64,000 nt of DNA. Source: Aeromicrobium sp. Leaf245 (GTDB lineage Bacteria > Actinomycetota > Actinomycetes > Propionibacteriales > Nocardioidaceae). The DNA is taken from assembly GCF_942548115.1 (NCBI RefSeq), contig NZ_OW824151.1:868001-932000 (forward strand), given 5' to 3'. Of this stretch, positions 38,987 through 49,492 are shown piece by piece. The stretch's first letter is position 1. Every line of letters starts with the position of its first letter. The notes below the pieces were generated by a model. The model did not search any database, was not told the origin of the DNA, and saw only the letters and a list, made by a program, of their open reading frames with translations. The position numbers were made by a program, and so were the translations under genes.

Positions 38987-39379
38987 ATGGCCACCGTCGA
39001 GGACGTCGAGCGTCTGTGCCTGGCGCTGCCGGAGGTCGCCGAGCGCACCAGCTGGGGGAACCGCGCCTGGTTCGTCGAGAAGGCGATGTTCTGCTGGGTG
39101 CGACCGTTCAGCAAGGCCGACCTGAGGCGGTTCGGCGACGACCCGGTGCCGCAGGGCGAGATCGTCGGTCTGCGCACCGAGGACCTCGCCGACCGCGACG
39201 CGATCCTCGGCGAGGGGGTGCCGGGCTTCTTCACCATCGAGCACCTGGCGAACCACCCCGGCTTCCTGGTCGAGCTCGACATGGTTGACCCCGCCCGGCT
39301 GGAGACCGCGGTCGAGGACGCCTGGCTCGCGCGCGCACCCGCCCGCCTGGCCGAGTCCTGGCTCGCCGACCGCCCCTGA
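38987..39379 (+). CDS. MmcQ/YjbR family protein
   Basis: This 130-residue protein has a clear YjbR pattern: VEDVERLCLALPEVAERTSWGNRAWFVEKAMFCWVRPF, then GEIVGLRTEDLADRDAILGEG, FFTIEHLANHPGFLVELDMVDPARL and a C-terminal helix ending LAESWLADR. The ATG at 38987 follows the groEL1 terminator. It is a distant relative of the protein after groEL2. Confidence 0.85.
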   Translation: MATVEDVERLCLALPEVAERTSWGNRAWFVEKAMFCWVRPFSKADLRRFGDDPVPQGEIVGLRTEDLADRDAILGEGVPGFFTIEHLANHPGFLVELDMVDPARLETAVEDAWLARAPARLAESWLADRP

Positions 39380-39390
39380 CCCGTGCCGCA

Positions 39391-39495
39391 GATTCCCAGG
39401 TCGACCTGGGAATCTTCCGGACTGCACGGCTTTCCCTACGACTGCACGGGTAGCAACCTGTGCTTCTGCAGGTTTCCCAGGTCGACCTGGGAATC
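39391..39495. repeat. Dispersed palindromic element, copy C (double-palindrome variant)
   Basis: The perfect 24-bp palindrome GATTCCCAGGTCGACCTGGG (with AATC following; 39391-39414) recurs with one mismatch at 39472-39495. Between them lie TGCACGG, TGCACGGGTAGC and CTGTGC stretches related to the hairpin half of copies A and B. It starts 11 bp after the YjbR-like gene. Confidence 0.8.
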
Positions 39496-39614
39496 TCCCA
39501 CCCTGCCCCGCGGGGTTCGGGACGTCCGCGTCCCGACCGCACGGGTGCATCCGCGCTCCGACGTCCCGTCGAGGGGCCGCGTGACGGTCGTCTCTTGCGC
39601 TCGCGACCAACTCG

Positions 39615-39653
39615 CCATACCGTGGGTATGGATGCGACATTCCCGATGTCACA
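39615..39653 (+). promoter_or_regulatory. Two operator-like palindromes before the diiron oxygenase operon
   Basis: CCATACC-GTG-GGTATGG (39615-39631) is a perfect 7-bp inverted repeat. GACATTCCCGATGTCACA (39636-39653) contains GACAT-N5-ATGTC. Both motif types recur upstream of the 56.0-kb operon, and the second resembles the 22.0-kb site. The regulator is unknown; the symmetry fits a TetR- or GntR-type dimer. Confidence 0.65.
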
Positions 39654-39684
39654 TCACCGTTGTCGAGTAGCCGAGGAGACTGCC

Positions 39685-40617
39685 ATGACGATCACCGAGA
39701 CCCGCCCCACCACCCCCGACGCCGCCGCGTTCCGTGCGGAGGTCGAGCGTGACGGCGTGCTCGAGCGGCTCCTGTCGTCGTCGGCCCAGCTGTCCTACGA
39801 CCCCGAGAAGGAGGTCGACTGGGACGCGCCGCTCGACCCGCTGCACGACGGCGTGAACCCCGAGTGGTGCACGCTCTTCGGCACCGACCTGTGGGAGCGC
39901 ATGACGCCGGAGCAGCGCGCCACGCTCACGCGCCACGAGGCGGCCAGCGTCGCGAGCATCGGCATCTGGTTCGAGATGCTCCTGCAGCAGATGCTGCTCG
40001 TCGACATCTACGACAAGGACTACGCGAGCAGCGAGTTCCAGTTCGCGCTCACCGAGATCGCCGACGAGTGCCGCCACTCGATCATGTTCGCCAAGGGCGC
40101 CCAGCACATCGCCGGTCGTTCCTACCTGCCCCACCCGCTGCTGCACAAGGCCGCCAAGCTGCTCAAGCTGACGGCGCGCGGCGAGGTCGCCTACACGTCG
40201 ATCCTGGTGGCCGAGGAGGTCCTCGACGTCATGCAGCGTGACTGGATGCGCGGCGCCTCCGTCTCGCCCCAGGTCAAGACGATCTGCAAGATCCACGTGG
40301 TCGAGGAGTCGCGGCACATGAAGTTCGCGCGCCACGAGACCCTCGAGGCCATGAAGGGCATCTCCGAGGCCCGCCGCCGCGCCAGCGCCCTGCAGATCGC
40401 GAGCGTCGGCTACTTCATCGTCAAGAGCCTCGTCCGCCCCGAGGTGTACGCCGAGGCCGGGCTCGACGTGAAGGAGGCCGTCGAGGCGGCCAAGAACAAC
40501 GAGCACCACCACGCGCTCATGCGTCTGTCGTGCGTGCACCTGATGGACTTCCTGGCCGAGGCCGGGCTGCTGACGCCGACGGCCAAGCGGCTGTACCGCC
40601 GCGTGCACATGCTCTGA
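39685..40617 (+). CDS. AurF-like diiron oxygenase
   Basis: This 310-residue all-helical protein carries paired carboxylate/His ligand motifs: SIGIWFEMLLQQ (E97), ALTEIADECRHSIMFAKG (E124, E128, H131), ILVAEEVLDVMQRD and HVVEESRHMKFARHE. This is the AurF/p-aminobenzoate N-oxygenase diiron pattern. The next gene encodes a ferredoxin-NADP reductase, an obvious electron source, as in the mycobacterial Rv0885-fprB pair. Substrate unknown; N-oxygenation or hydroxylation is the family chemistry. Confidence 0.85.
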   Translation: MTITETRPTTPDAAAFRAEVERDGVLERLLSSSAQLSYDPEKEVDWDAPLDPLHDGVNPEWCTLFGTDLWERMTPEQRATLTRHEAASVASIGIWFEMLLQQMLLVDIYDKDYASSEFQFALTEIADECRHSIMFAKGAQHIAGRSYLPHPLLHKAAKLLKLTARGEVAYTSILVAEEVLDVMQRDWMRGASVSPQVKTICKIHVVEESRHMKFARHETLEAMKGISEARRRASALQIASVGYFIVKSLVRPEVYAEAGLDVKEAVEAAKNNEHHHALMRLSCVHLMDFLAEAGLLTPTAKRLYRRVHML

Positions 40618-40624
40618 GGCCGCC

Positions 40625-42247
40625 ATGCCCTTCGCCATCACCCAGAGCTGCTGCTCCGACGCCTCCTGCGTGGAGGTGTGCCCGGTCGACTGCATCCACC
40701 CGACGCCGGGAGAGCCCGACTTCGGCACGACCGACATCCTCTACGTCGACCCGCGCTCGTGCATCGACTGCGGCGCCTGCGCCGACGCCTGCCCCGCGTC
40801 GGCGATCAAGCCGATCGAGATCCTGCGCGGCGGCGAGGCCGTGTTCGCCGAGCTGAACGCCGCCTACTACGAGCAGCGGCCCGAGCGCGAGGTCGCCAAG
40901 CAGCAGACCCACGCCCGCGTGCGGCCGGGCGGGCCCACGGGCCTGCGGGTCGCCGTGGTCGGGACCGGCCCGGCCGCGACCTACACCGCACGTGAGCTGC
41001 TCGCGGCGTCCGACGCGCACGTGTCGTTCTTCGACCGGCTCCCGGTGCCGGGCGGTCTGCTGCGCGGCGGGGTGGCGCCGGACCACCCGGAGACCAAGCG
41101 GGTGCAGGACACCTTCGGCTGGACCTACGACCACCCCCGCGCGCGCCTGTTCATGAACGTGGAGGTCGGTCGGCACCTCTCGCACGAGGAGCTGCTCGAG
41201 CACCACGACGCGGTGGTCTACGGCATCGGCGCCCCCGAGGACCGACGGCTCGGCATCGTGGGGGAGGACCTCGAGGGCGTGCACGGATCCACCGAGGTCG
41301 TCTCCTGGTACAACGGCGACCCCGACGTCCCGGGCGACGCCGTCGGCGTGCAGGGGGCGAGGGTGTTCGTCGTGGGCAACGGCAACGTCGCGCTCGACGT
41401 CGCGCGCCTGCTGCTCAGCGATCCCGGTCGACTGGCCGGCACGGAGATCGCCGACCACGCCCTGGAGGCGCTGCGTCGGGCCGACGTGCGCGAGGTCGTG
41501 CTGCTGGGGCGTCGCGGTCCCGAGCACGCCGCCTTCACCCGGCCCGAGCTGCTGACGCTGCCCGACGGCATCGAGCTCTGCGTCGAGGACGACGAGGCGG
41601 TCGCGACGGCCCTGGCCGCCCCGGAGCCGGGGACCAACGCCGCGCTGCTGGCTGGGTTCCCGCGCGTGCGGAGCGACTGGACGTCCGAGCCCGGTGGGGG
41701 TGCCGGCGCGGGCAAGCGGCTCGTGCTGGCCTTCGGCCGCCGGGTCACGGCCGCGCACGGGGACGGGGTGTTGGCGTCGGTGATCGTGGCGGGCCCCGAC
41801 GGCGAGGCCGAGGCGCCCACGCAGCTGCTGGTCAGCTCGATCGGCCGGCGCGGTCGCATGGTCCCCGGGCTGCCGTTCGACGAGGAGCGAGGCCTGATCC
41901 CGAACCACGACGGCCGGGTCGTCGACCCGGCGACCGGCGAGCCCGTTCCCGGCGCCTACGTCGTCGGCTGGGCCAAGCGCGGGTCGACCGGTGGCATCGG
42001 CGCCAACCGGGTGTGCGCGGGCGAGACCGTCACGACGCTGCTGGGCGATGCGGCCGACGGCCGACTTCGCTCCCCGTCGCGGTCGGAGCGGGCACTGTCC
42101 CGGCTGGTGCAGCGGCGTCAGCCGCAGCTCGTCCGCGGTGCGGGGGTGCGGGCCATCGAGCGCCGCGAGATCGACGCGGGCCTCGCGAGCGGACGGCCGC
42201 GGGTCAAGCTGACCACCGTCGAGGACCTGCTCGCCGCCGGACGGTGA
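40625..42247 (+). CDS. fprB: Ferredoxin-fused ferredoxin-NADP reductase (FprB type)
   Basis: This 540-residue fusion has residues 1-80 as a bacterial ferredoxin (CCSDASCVEVCPVDCIHP and CIDCGACADACPASAI). FAD/NADP reductase domains follow, with VAVVGTGPAATYTARELL, PVPGGLLRGGVAPDHPETK, VFVVGNGNVALDVARLL and GWAKRGSTGGIGANR. It belongs to the adrenodoxin-reductase-like FprA/FprB branch. It lies 7 bp after the diiron oxygenase gene and should feed it electrons from NADPH. Confidence 0.92.
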   Translation: MPFAITQSCCSDASCVEVCPVDCIHPTPGEPDFGTTDILYVDPRSCIDCGACADACPASAIKPIEILRGGEAVFAELNAAYYEQRPEREVAKQQTHARVRPGGPTGLRVAVVGTGPAATYTARELLAASDAHVSFFDRLPVPGGLLRGGVAPDHPETKRVQDTFGWTYDHPRARLFMNVEVGRHLSHEELLEHHDAVVYGIGAPEDRRLGIVGEDLEGVHGSTEVVSWYNGDPDVPGDAVGVQGARVFVVGNGNVALDVARLLLSDPGRLAGTEIADHALEALRRADVREVVLLGRRGPEHAAFTRPELLTLPDGIELCVEDDEAVATALAAPEPGTNAALLAGFPRVRSDWTSEPGGGAGAGKRLVLAFGRRVTAAHGDGVLASVIVAGPDGEAEAPTQLLVSSIGRRGRMVPGLPFDEERGLIPNHDGRVVDPATGEPVPGAYVVGWAKRGSTGGIGANRVCAGETVTTLLGDAADGRLRSPSRSERALSRLVQRRQPQLVRGAGVRAIERREIDAGLASGRPRVKLTTVEDLLAAGR

Positions 42248-42262
42248 GTGCGGCGAGCCGAC

Positions 42263-42715
42263 TCAGGCGACCGCGGCTGCCAGGTTGGCCAGGGTCGACT
42301 CGAGTGCCTCGTGCGGCACGACGGGGAAGTGCAGCCGCTTCAGGACGGCCGGGTCGGTGACCTTCGACCAGTCGTAGGTGACGCTGACCTCGGTCGAGTC
42401 GCGCCCGAGAGGGGTCAGCCGCCACACCCACTCCCAGCCGGCCGGGTCGGAGTCGACCGCTCCGGTCTGCCACACCAGCAGGGAGCCCTGCTCGAAGCCG
42501 GTCACGTGGTTGTCGGTCTGGTAGTCCCCGGCCCTCGGGTGGTGCATGTTCATCCGGAACGACTGCCCCGCCGCGGTGATGCGGTCCGAGCGGTCGTCGC
42601 TGCGCACCATGTCGGAGCCGTCGATCTCGTGGTGCCGTTGGGGGTCGGACAGGATCGCGAAGACCTCGCCGGCCGGTGCATCGATGGTGCGGGTGGCGGT
42701 GATGTGCGTGTCCAT
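42263..42715 (-). CDS. SRPBCC-family protein
   Basis: This 150-residue START/Bet v1-like protein has MDTHITATRTIDAPAGEVFAILSDPQRHHEIDGS at the start, MNMHHPRAGDYQTDNHV, then WEWVWRLTPLGRDSTEVSVTYDWS. The fold binds hydrophobic ligands; no catalytic residues are evident. It is convergent with fprB and divergent from the RNB gene. ATG 42715 is chosen; the longer reading is antisense to the RNB gene. Confidence 0.85.
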   Translation of the reverse strand: MDTHITATRTIDAPAGEVFAILSDPQRHHEIDGSDMVRSDDRSDRITAAGQSFRMNMHHPRAGDYQTDNHVTGFEQGSLLVWQTGAVDSDPAGWEWVWRLTPLGRDSTEVSVTYDWSKVTDPAVLKRLHFPVVPHEALESTLANLAAAVA

Positions 42716-42784
42716 GTCTCCACCTTGCCTCCCACCGAGGTCGGCGCAACCGGGTCGGTGCGGTGCGCTGGTAGCGTCGCGCAC

Positions 42785-44182
42785 GTGTTCGAGACGCTGC
42801 GCCGAGAGCTCGACCTGCCAGCCGCCGAGCGTTCCGACGACTTCCCCGACGACGTGCTCGCCGAGGCCGAGGAGGTCGCGGCCCGCGGCCCGCTCGCGAC
42901 GACCGATCGCACCGGCCTGCCCTTCGTCACCATCGACCCGCCGGGGGCCATGGACCTCGACCAGGCGGTCCACCTCGAGCGTCGCGACGGCGGGTTCCGG
43001 GTGCACTACGCCATCGCCGACCTCGGCGTGGTCCCGCTGGGCGGCGCGATCGACACGGAGGCCCGCGGACGCGGGCAGACCATCTACCTGCCCGACGGTC
43101 GCGTGCCGCTGCATCCGCCGGTGCTCTCGGAAGGCGCGCTGAGCCTGCTGCCCGACCAGGTGCGGGGCGCCGTGCTGTGGACGATCGACCTCGACGTCGA
43201 CGGTGCCGTCGTCGCCCACCGCGTCGAGCGCGCCCTGGTGCGGTCGGTCGCCCGCCTCGACTACGCGACCGTCCAGGCCGACGCCGACGCCGGACGTCTG
43301 CATCCGAGCATCGAGGCGCTGCGCGACGTCGGCCGGCTGCGGCGCGCGGTCCGCGTGGCCGCGGGTGCGCTCGAGCTGGGCCTGCCCGACCAGGAGGTCG
43401 TGCCCGACGAGGCGACCTCGGGCGGGTGGCGCGCGGTGTGGCGTGTCCGACGCGAGGCCGACGACTGGAACGCGGAGATCTCGCTGCTCACCGGCACCGT
43501 GGCGGCGTCGATCATGCTCGAGGCGCGGGTGGGGCTGCTGCGCACCCTGCCCGACCCCGACCCGCGCGACGTGCAGCGGTTCCTCGCCCGCGCCCGCGCC
43601 CTCGGCGTGGACGCGGGTGATGACCCGGCAGCGCTGCTCGACGGCCTCGACGCCGACGACGTCACCCACCTGGCGGTCATGACCGACGCCACTCGTCTGC
43701 TGCGCGGAGCCTCGTTCGCCGCCTTCGACGGAGAGCCGCCCGCGACCCCGGGGCACGCGGGCGTCGGGGCGCCGTACGCCCAGGTCACCGCACCGCTGAG
43801 GCGGCTCGCCGACCGGTTCGCGAGCGAGGTCTGCCTGGCGGTGTCGAGCGGGGGCGAGGTCCCGACGGCGCTGCGCGAGGCGCTGCCGTCGGTCCCCGAT
43901 GCGATGCGGGCCTCCGACGCCCTCGCGTCCCGTGCCACCCGCGGCGTTCTGGACCGGGTGGAGGCGTCGATGCTCGCCCCGTTCGTCGGTCAGGAGCTCG
44001 AGGCGCTGGTGGTCGACGTGGACGGGCAGGACGCGGACGTCATGCTGCTCGAGCCCGCCGTGCTGGTCGCGACCGACGCCGGCGCGGGGTCGGCCCGGCT
44101 GCGCGAGGGCGAGCGGCGCCAGGTCCGGGTGGTCGCCGCCGACCCTGCGGCGGGCGTGGTGCACCTCACGCCGACCGGGTGA
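42785..44182 (+). CDS. RNB-domain 3'-5' exoribonuclease (RNase II/R family, short form)
   Basis: This 465-residue protein has a catalytic RNB domain with DPPGAMDLDQAVHLE (residues 51-65) supplying the metal-binding aspartates, AIADLGVVPLGGAIDTEARGRGQTIYLPDGRVPLHP and YAQVTAPLRRLADRFASEV. It lacks the N-terminal cold-shock domains of RNase R. A short S1-like tail may be present. TAGCGT (42772-42777) lies 7 nt before the GTG, so it is probably leaderless. Confidence 0.9.
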   Translation: MFETLRRELDLPAAERSDDFPDDVLAEAEEVAARGPLATTDRTGLPFVTIDPPGAMDLDQAVHLERRDGGFRVHYAIADLGVVPLGGAIDTEARGRGQTIYLPDGRVPLHPPVLSEGALSLLPDQVRGAVLWTIDLDVDGAVVAHRVERALVRSVARLDYATVQADADAGRLHPSIEALRDVGRLRRAVRVAAGALELGLPDQEVVPDEATSGGWRAVWRVRREADDWNAEISLLTGTVAASIMLEARVGLLRTLPDPDPRDVQRFLARARALGVDAGDDPAALLDGLDADDVTHLAVMTDATRLLRGASFAAFDGEPPATPGHAGVGAPYAQVTAPLRRLADRFASEVCLAVSSGGEVPTALREALPSVPDAMRASDALASRATRGVLDRVEASMLAPFVGQELEALVVDVDGQDADVMLLEPAVLVATDAGAGSARLREGERRQVRVVAADPAAGVVHLTPTG

Positions 44183-44195
44183 TCTGACCTCTTGC

Positions 44196-44229
44196 TCAGG
44201 TAAGGCAACCTTAAGTTAGGCTGCCCTGC
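44196..44229 (+). promoter_or_regulatory. Overlapping DtxR/IdeR-type iron boxes
   Basis: TCAGGTAAGGCAACCTTA (44196-44213) closely follows the TTAGGTTAGGCTAACCTAA consensus. TTAAGTTAGGCTGCCCTGC (44211-44229) is a weaker second match running up to the ATG. Both lie directly before a siderophore-binding lipoprotein, supporting iron repression. Confidence 0.85.
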
Positions 44230-45228
44230 ATGACACGACGTTCCCCCCTGCTCCGCCGCACGGTGGCTGCCGCCGCCCTGGCCCTCGCGCTCCCGCTCGC
44301 CGCCTGCGGCTCGTCCGACGACGACTCCGGCTCCGACCAGGCCTGGACCTACACCGACGACCTCGGCACGAAGCTCGAGCTCGACGCCGCGCCCGAGCGC
44401 CTCGTCGTGCAGTCGTCGGTCGCAGCCGCGCTCACCGACCTCGGCCTCGGCGACAAGATCGTCGGCGTCTTCGGACCGGTGAAGAACGCCGACGGCGAGC
44501 TCGACTCCCAGGCCGCCGGACTCGACGCCGACGCCGTCGAGGACGTCACCGGTGGCGGCGAGTACGGCGACATCGACCTCGAGAAGCTGGCCGGTCTCGA
44601 GCCGGACCTGGTCGTCACCAGCAGCTACCTCGAGCCCGACCTCTGGTACGTCAACGCCGACGTCAAGAAGAAGCTCGACGCGCAGTTCCAGACGCTCGTC
44701 ATCAGCTTCGATGGCAAGACGCTCCCGCAGATCATCGACTCCACCGAGAAGGCCGCCACGGCGCTCGGTGCCGACGAGGCCGACTTCGCCGAGGACCGTG
44801 AGGCCTTCGAGACCGCGCAGGCGCGGCTCGAGAAGGTCGCGCAGGGCGCGAAGCCGTCGATCCTCGCGGTCTCGTACTCGCCCGACCTGTTCTACGTCTC
44901 CAACCCCGAGGTCAGCCCCGACCTCAAGTACTACCGCGACGAGATCGGCCTCGACATCGTGACGCCGAAGAACCCCGACGAGGGTGGCTACTTCGAGTCG
45001 CTCAGCTGGGAGAAGGCCGACACCTACGACGCCGACGTCGCCTACTGGGACGACCGCATCGGCAGCGCCGGCCTGGCCGCGCTGAAGAAGGAGCCGGTCT
45101 GGGGCAAGACCACGGCCGCCGAGGACGACGCCTACATCCCGTGGACGTCCGTGGCGCCGCCGTCGGCGCAGGCCTACGCCGACGTCTTCGACCGCTTCGC
45201 CGACGGTCTCGAGACGTTCACGTCCTGA
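44230..45228 (+). CDS. Iron-siderophore ABC transporter substrate-binding lipoprotein
   Basis: This 332-residue FepB/FhuD-type protein has signal peptide and lipobox ALPLAACGSS (Cys about residue 22). The binding domain has LGTKLELDAAPERLVVQSSVAAALTDLGLGDKIVGVFG and LAGLEPDLVVTSSYLEPDLWY. The permease and ATPase genes are not adjacent. A terminator separates it from the siderophore-interacting protein gene, whose product could reduce the imported complex. Confidence 0.9.
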   Translation: MTRRSPLLRRTVAAAALALALPLAACGSSDDDSGSDQAWTYTDDLGTKLELDAAPERLVVQSSVAAALTDLGLGDKIVGVFGPVKNADGELDSQAAGLDADAVEDVTGGGEYGDIDLEKLAGLEPDLVVTSSYLEPDLWYVNADVKKKLDAQFQTLVISFDGKTLPQIIDSTEKAATALGADEADFAEDREAFETAQARLEKVAQGAKPSILAVSYSPDLFYVSNPEVSPDLKYYRDEIGLDIVTPKNPDEGGYFESLSWEKADTYDADVAYWDDRIGSAGLAALKKEPVWGKTTAAEDDAYIPWTSVAPPSAQAYADVFDRFADGLETFTS

Positions 45229-45240
45229 CACCTCGGGCAG

Positions 45241-45272
45241 CGACGGCCCCGACCCAGGGGTCGGGGCCGTCG
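45241..45272 (+). terminator. Terminator hairpin after the siderophore-binding gene
   Basis: 15-bp arms CGACGGCCCCGACCC / GGGTCGGGGCCGTCG with a 2-nt centre (effective loop CCCAGGGG), 12 bp after the stop. Confidence 0.88.
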
Positions 45273-45302
45273 TCGCCCGATCCGGCCGACCTGGAGCACA
45301 CC

Positions 45303-47635
<2,333 letters not shown>

Positions 47636-47645
47636 CGGCCCCGCC

Positions 47646-48173
47646 GTGGTGCGCCCTCGAGTCCTGGGCGACCGCTGGGGCGTCACCGACGCCGAGGTCG
47701 CGCTGGAGTACGGCTGCGACGACGTGCTGCCCGACGCGCCGATGCAGGCGTGGCGGGGCGTCACCGTCGACGCGCCGGCCGACGTGGTGTGGGCGTGGGT
47801 GCGCCAGCTGAGGCTGGCCCCGTACTCCTACGACTGGGTCGACAACCTCGGCCGACGCTCGCCGCGGGTGCGCGCCGACCTGCCCGACCCCGTCGTCGGC
47901 GAGGTGTTCATGACGGCGATGGGACGCCAGGTCGGGCGTGTGCTCGCGGTGGAGCCGGGCCGTGAGCTCACGGCCCGGATCGGCCCCGCCGTCATGAGCT
48001 ACCGCGTCGAGCCCGTGGAGCGGGGGCGCACCCGGCTGCTGCTCAAGCTCGTCTCCCGGGGCCGTCGGCCTTTCGTCGACCTGCTGTCGCTCGGCGACCT
48101 CCCGATGGCGCGCCGCCAGCTGCTCAACCTCAAGGCGCTCGCCGAGCGCGAGGCGCGCGGCCGTCAGAGGTAG
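47646..48173 (+). CDS. SRPBCC-like protein of unknown function
   Basis: This 175-residue product (GTG start, 10 bp after guaB2) has an SRPBCC-like core: MQAWRGVTVDAPADVVWAWVRQLRLAPYSYDWVDNLGRRSP, VLAVEPGRELTAR and a long C-terminal helix (MARRQLLNLKALAEREARG). Its last codons and TAG lie inside the first unit of a palindromic repeat (RQR-stop encoded by the repeat start). That suggests the repeat may have supplied the gene's end. Confidence 0.75.
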   Translation: MVRPRVLGDRWGVTDAEVALEYGCDDVLPDAPMQAWRGVTVDAPADVVWAWVRQLRLAPYSYDWVDNLGRRSPRVRADLPDPVVGEVFMTAMGRQVGRVLAVEPGRELTARIGPAVMSYRVEPVERGRTRLLLKLVSRGRRPFVDLLSLGDLPMARRQLLNLKALAEREARGRQR

Positions 48174-48309
48174 GTAGCCCGCGGAATCGCCGTCAGAGGT
48201 AGGTGACCCGCGGATTTCGCGCGTCGCAGGTAGGTGGCACGTGGATACGAGGCCCGTTTCCGCGCGCTACCTACCTCCGCCCCGCCGATTCCGCGCGCTA
48301 CCTACCTCT
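48161..48309. repeat. Composite repeat of AGGTAGGT units in direct and inverted order
   Basis: Three direct copies of the type (C)AGAGGTAGGTnnCCCGCGGA or GCAGGTAGGTGG occur between about 48161 and 48245. Two inverted copies ending GCGCGCTACCTACCTC follow to about 48309. The arms can fold into alternative hairpins around CCGCGGA/TTCCGCG. It overlaps the stop codon of the SRPBCC gene and ends about 75 bp before guaB3. Confidence 0.78.
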
Positions 48310-48385
48310 GAGGACGAGGACCCTGGGTGGGACGCGCGACGACGCCCGGCGAGACGTGACGTCCGTCGCCACTAGGGTGGGACGC

Positions 48386-49492
48386 ATGCCTGAGCTCGAC
48401 ATCGGCGCCGCCAAGCGCGGCCGCCGCGCCTACTCCTTCGACGACATCGCGATCGTGCCCAGCCGGCGCACCCGCGACCCCGAGGAGGTCTCGACGGCCT
48501 GGCAGATCGACGCCTACCGCTTCGAGCTCCCGGTCATCGCCGCACCGATGGACTCGGTGATGAGCCCTGAGACCGTGATCGCGCTCGGTCGCCACGGTGG
48601 GCTCGGCGTGCTCGACCTCGAGGGTCTGTGGACCCGCTACGAGGACCCCACCCCCCTGCTCGCCGAGATCGCGTCCCTCGACGCCGTCGCCGCGACCGCA
48701 CGGCTGCAGGAGATCTACGGCGAGCCGATCAAGGCCGAGCTGATCAAGGACCGCCTCCGCGAGATCCGCGACGCCGGCGTCACGGTGGCCGCCGCGCTCT
48801 CGCCGCAGCGCACCAAGCAGTTCTCCGACGTGGTCGTGGAGGCCGGGGTCGACCTCTTCGTCATCCGCGGCACCACCGTCTCGGCCGAGCACGTCTCGAG
48901 CCAGACGGAGCCGCTCAACCTCAAGGAGTTCATCTACGAGCTCGACGTCCCCGTGATCGTCGGCGGCTGCGCCACCTACCAGGCCGCCCTGCACCTCATG
49001 CGCACCGGCGCGGCGGGCGTCCTCGTCGGCTTCGGCGGCGGAGCCGCGCACACCACGCGGTCGGTGCTCGGCGTCGCGGTGCCCATGGCCTCGGCCGTCG
49101 CCGACGTCGCCGCGGCCCGCCGCGACTACCTCGACGAGTCGGGCGGCCGCTACGTGCACGTCATCGCCGACGGCTCGATCGGCCGCAGCGGCGACATCGC
49201 CAAGGCCGTCGCGTGCGGGGCCGACGCCGTCATGATCGGCTCCCCGTTCGCCCGTGCCACCGAGGCCCCGGGCCGCGGCTTCCACTGGGGTGCCGAGGCG
49301 TGGCACGCCGAGCTGCCGCGCGGCAAGCGCGTCGAGATCGGCACCGTCGGCTCGCTCGAGTCGGTGCTCTTCGGCCCGTCGTCGGTGCCCGACGGCACGA
49401 TGAACCTCATCGGGGCCCTCCGCCGCGCGATGGCCACCACGGGCTACACCGAGCTCAAGGAGTTCCAGCGGGTCGAGGTCGTCGTCGCGTGA
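48386..49492 (+). CDS. guaB3: GuaB3 family IMP dehydrogenase/GMP reductase-like protein
   Basis: This 368-residue protein is an IMPDH/GMPR barrel without CBS domains. RAYSFDDIAIVPSRRTRDPEEVST, IDAYRFELPVIAAPMDSVMSPETVIALGRHGGLGVLDLEGLW and VIADGSIGRSGDIAKAVACGADAVMIGSPFARA are typical of GuaB3. The GPGSICTTR loop of true IMPDH is GFGGGAAHTTRS here, so the catalytic cysteine is absent. Its enzymatic role is therefore doubtful. TAGGGT (48373-48378) is 7 nt before the ATG. Confidence 0.94.
   Translation: MPELDIGAAKRGRRAYSFDDIAIVPSRRTRDPEEVSTAWQIDAYRFELPVIAAPMDSVMSPETVIALGRHGGLGVLDLEGLWTRYEDPTPLLAEIASLDAVAATARLQEIYGEPIKAELIKDRLREIRDAGVTVAAALSPQRTKQFSDVVVEAGVDLFVIRGTTVSAEHVSSQTEPLNLKEFIYELDVPVIVGGCATYQAALHLMRTGAAGVLVGFGGGAAHTTRSVLGVAVPMASAVADVAAARRDYLDESGGRYVHVIADGSIGRSGDIAKAVACGADAVMIGSPFARATEAPGRGFHWGAEAWHAELPRGKRVEIGTVGSLESVLFGPSSVPDGTMNLIGALRRAMATTGYTELKEFQRVEVVVA

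Noticed and set aside
39391..39495. CRISPR array from the repeated GGTCGACC palindromes
   Set aside because: Only two palindromes about 80 bp apart, no regular spacers and no cas genes.
39633..39653. CRP (cAMP receptor) site before the diiron oxygenase
   Set aside because: TGTGA-N6-TCACA spacing is not met; the half-sites here are GACAT-N5-ATGTC.
44196..44229. Zur rather than IdeR sites before the substrate-binding protein
   Set aside because: The AGGTAAGGCAACCT core follows the DtxR/IdeR consensus and differs from the Zur box at 467.
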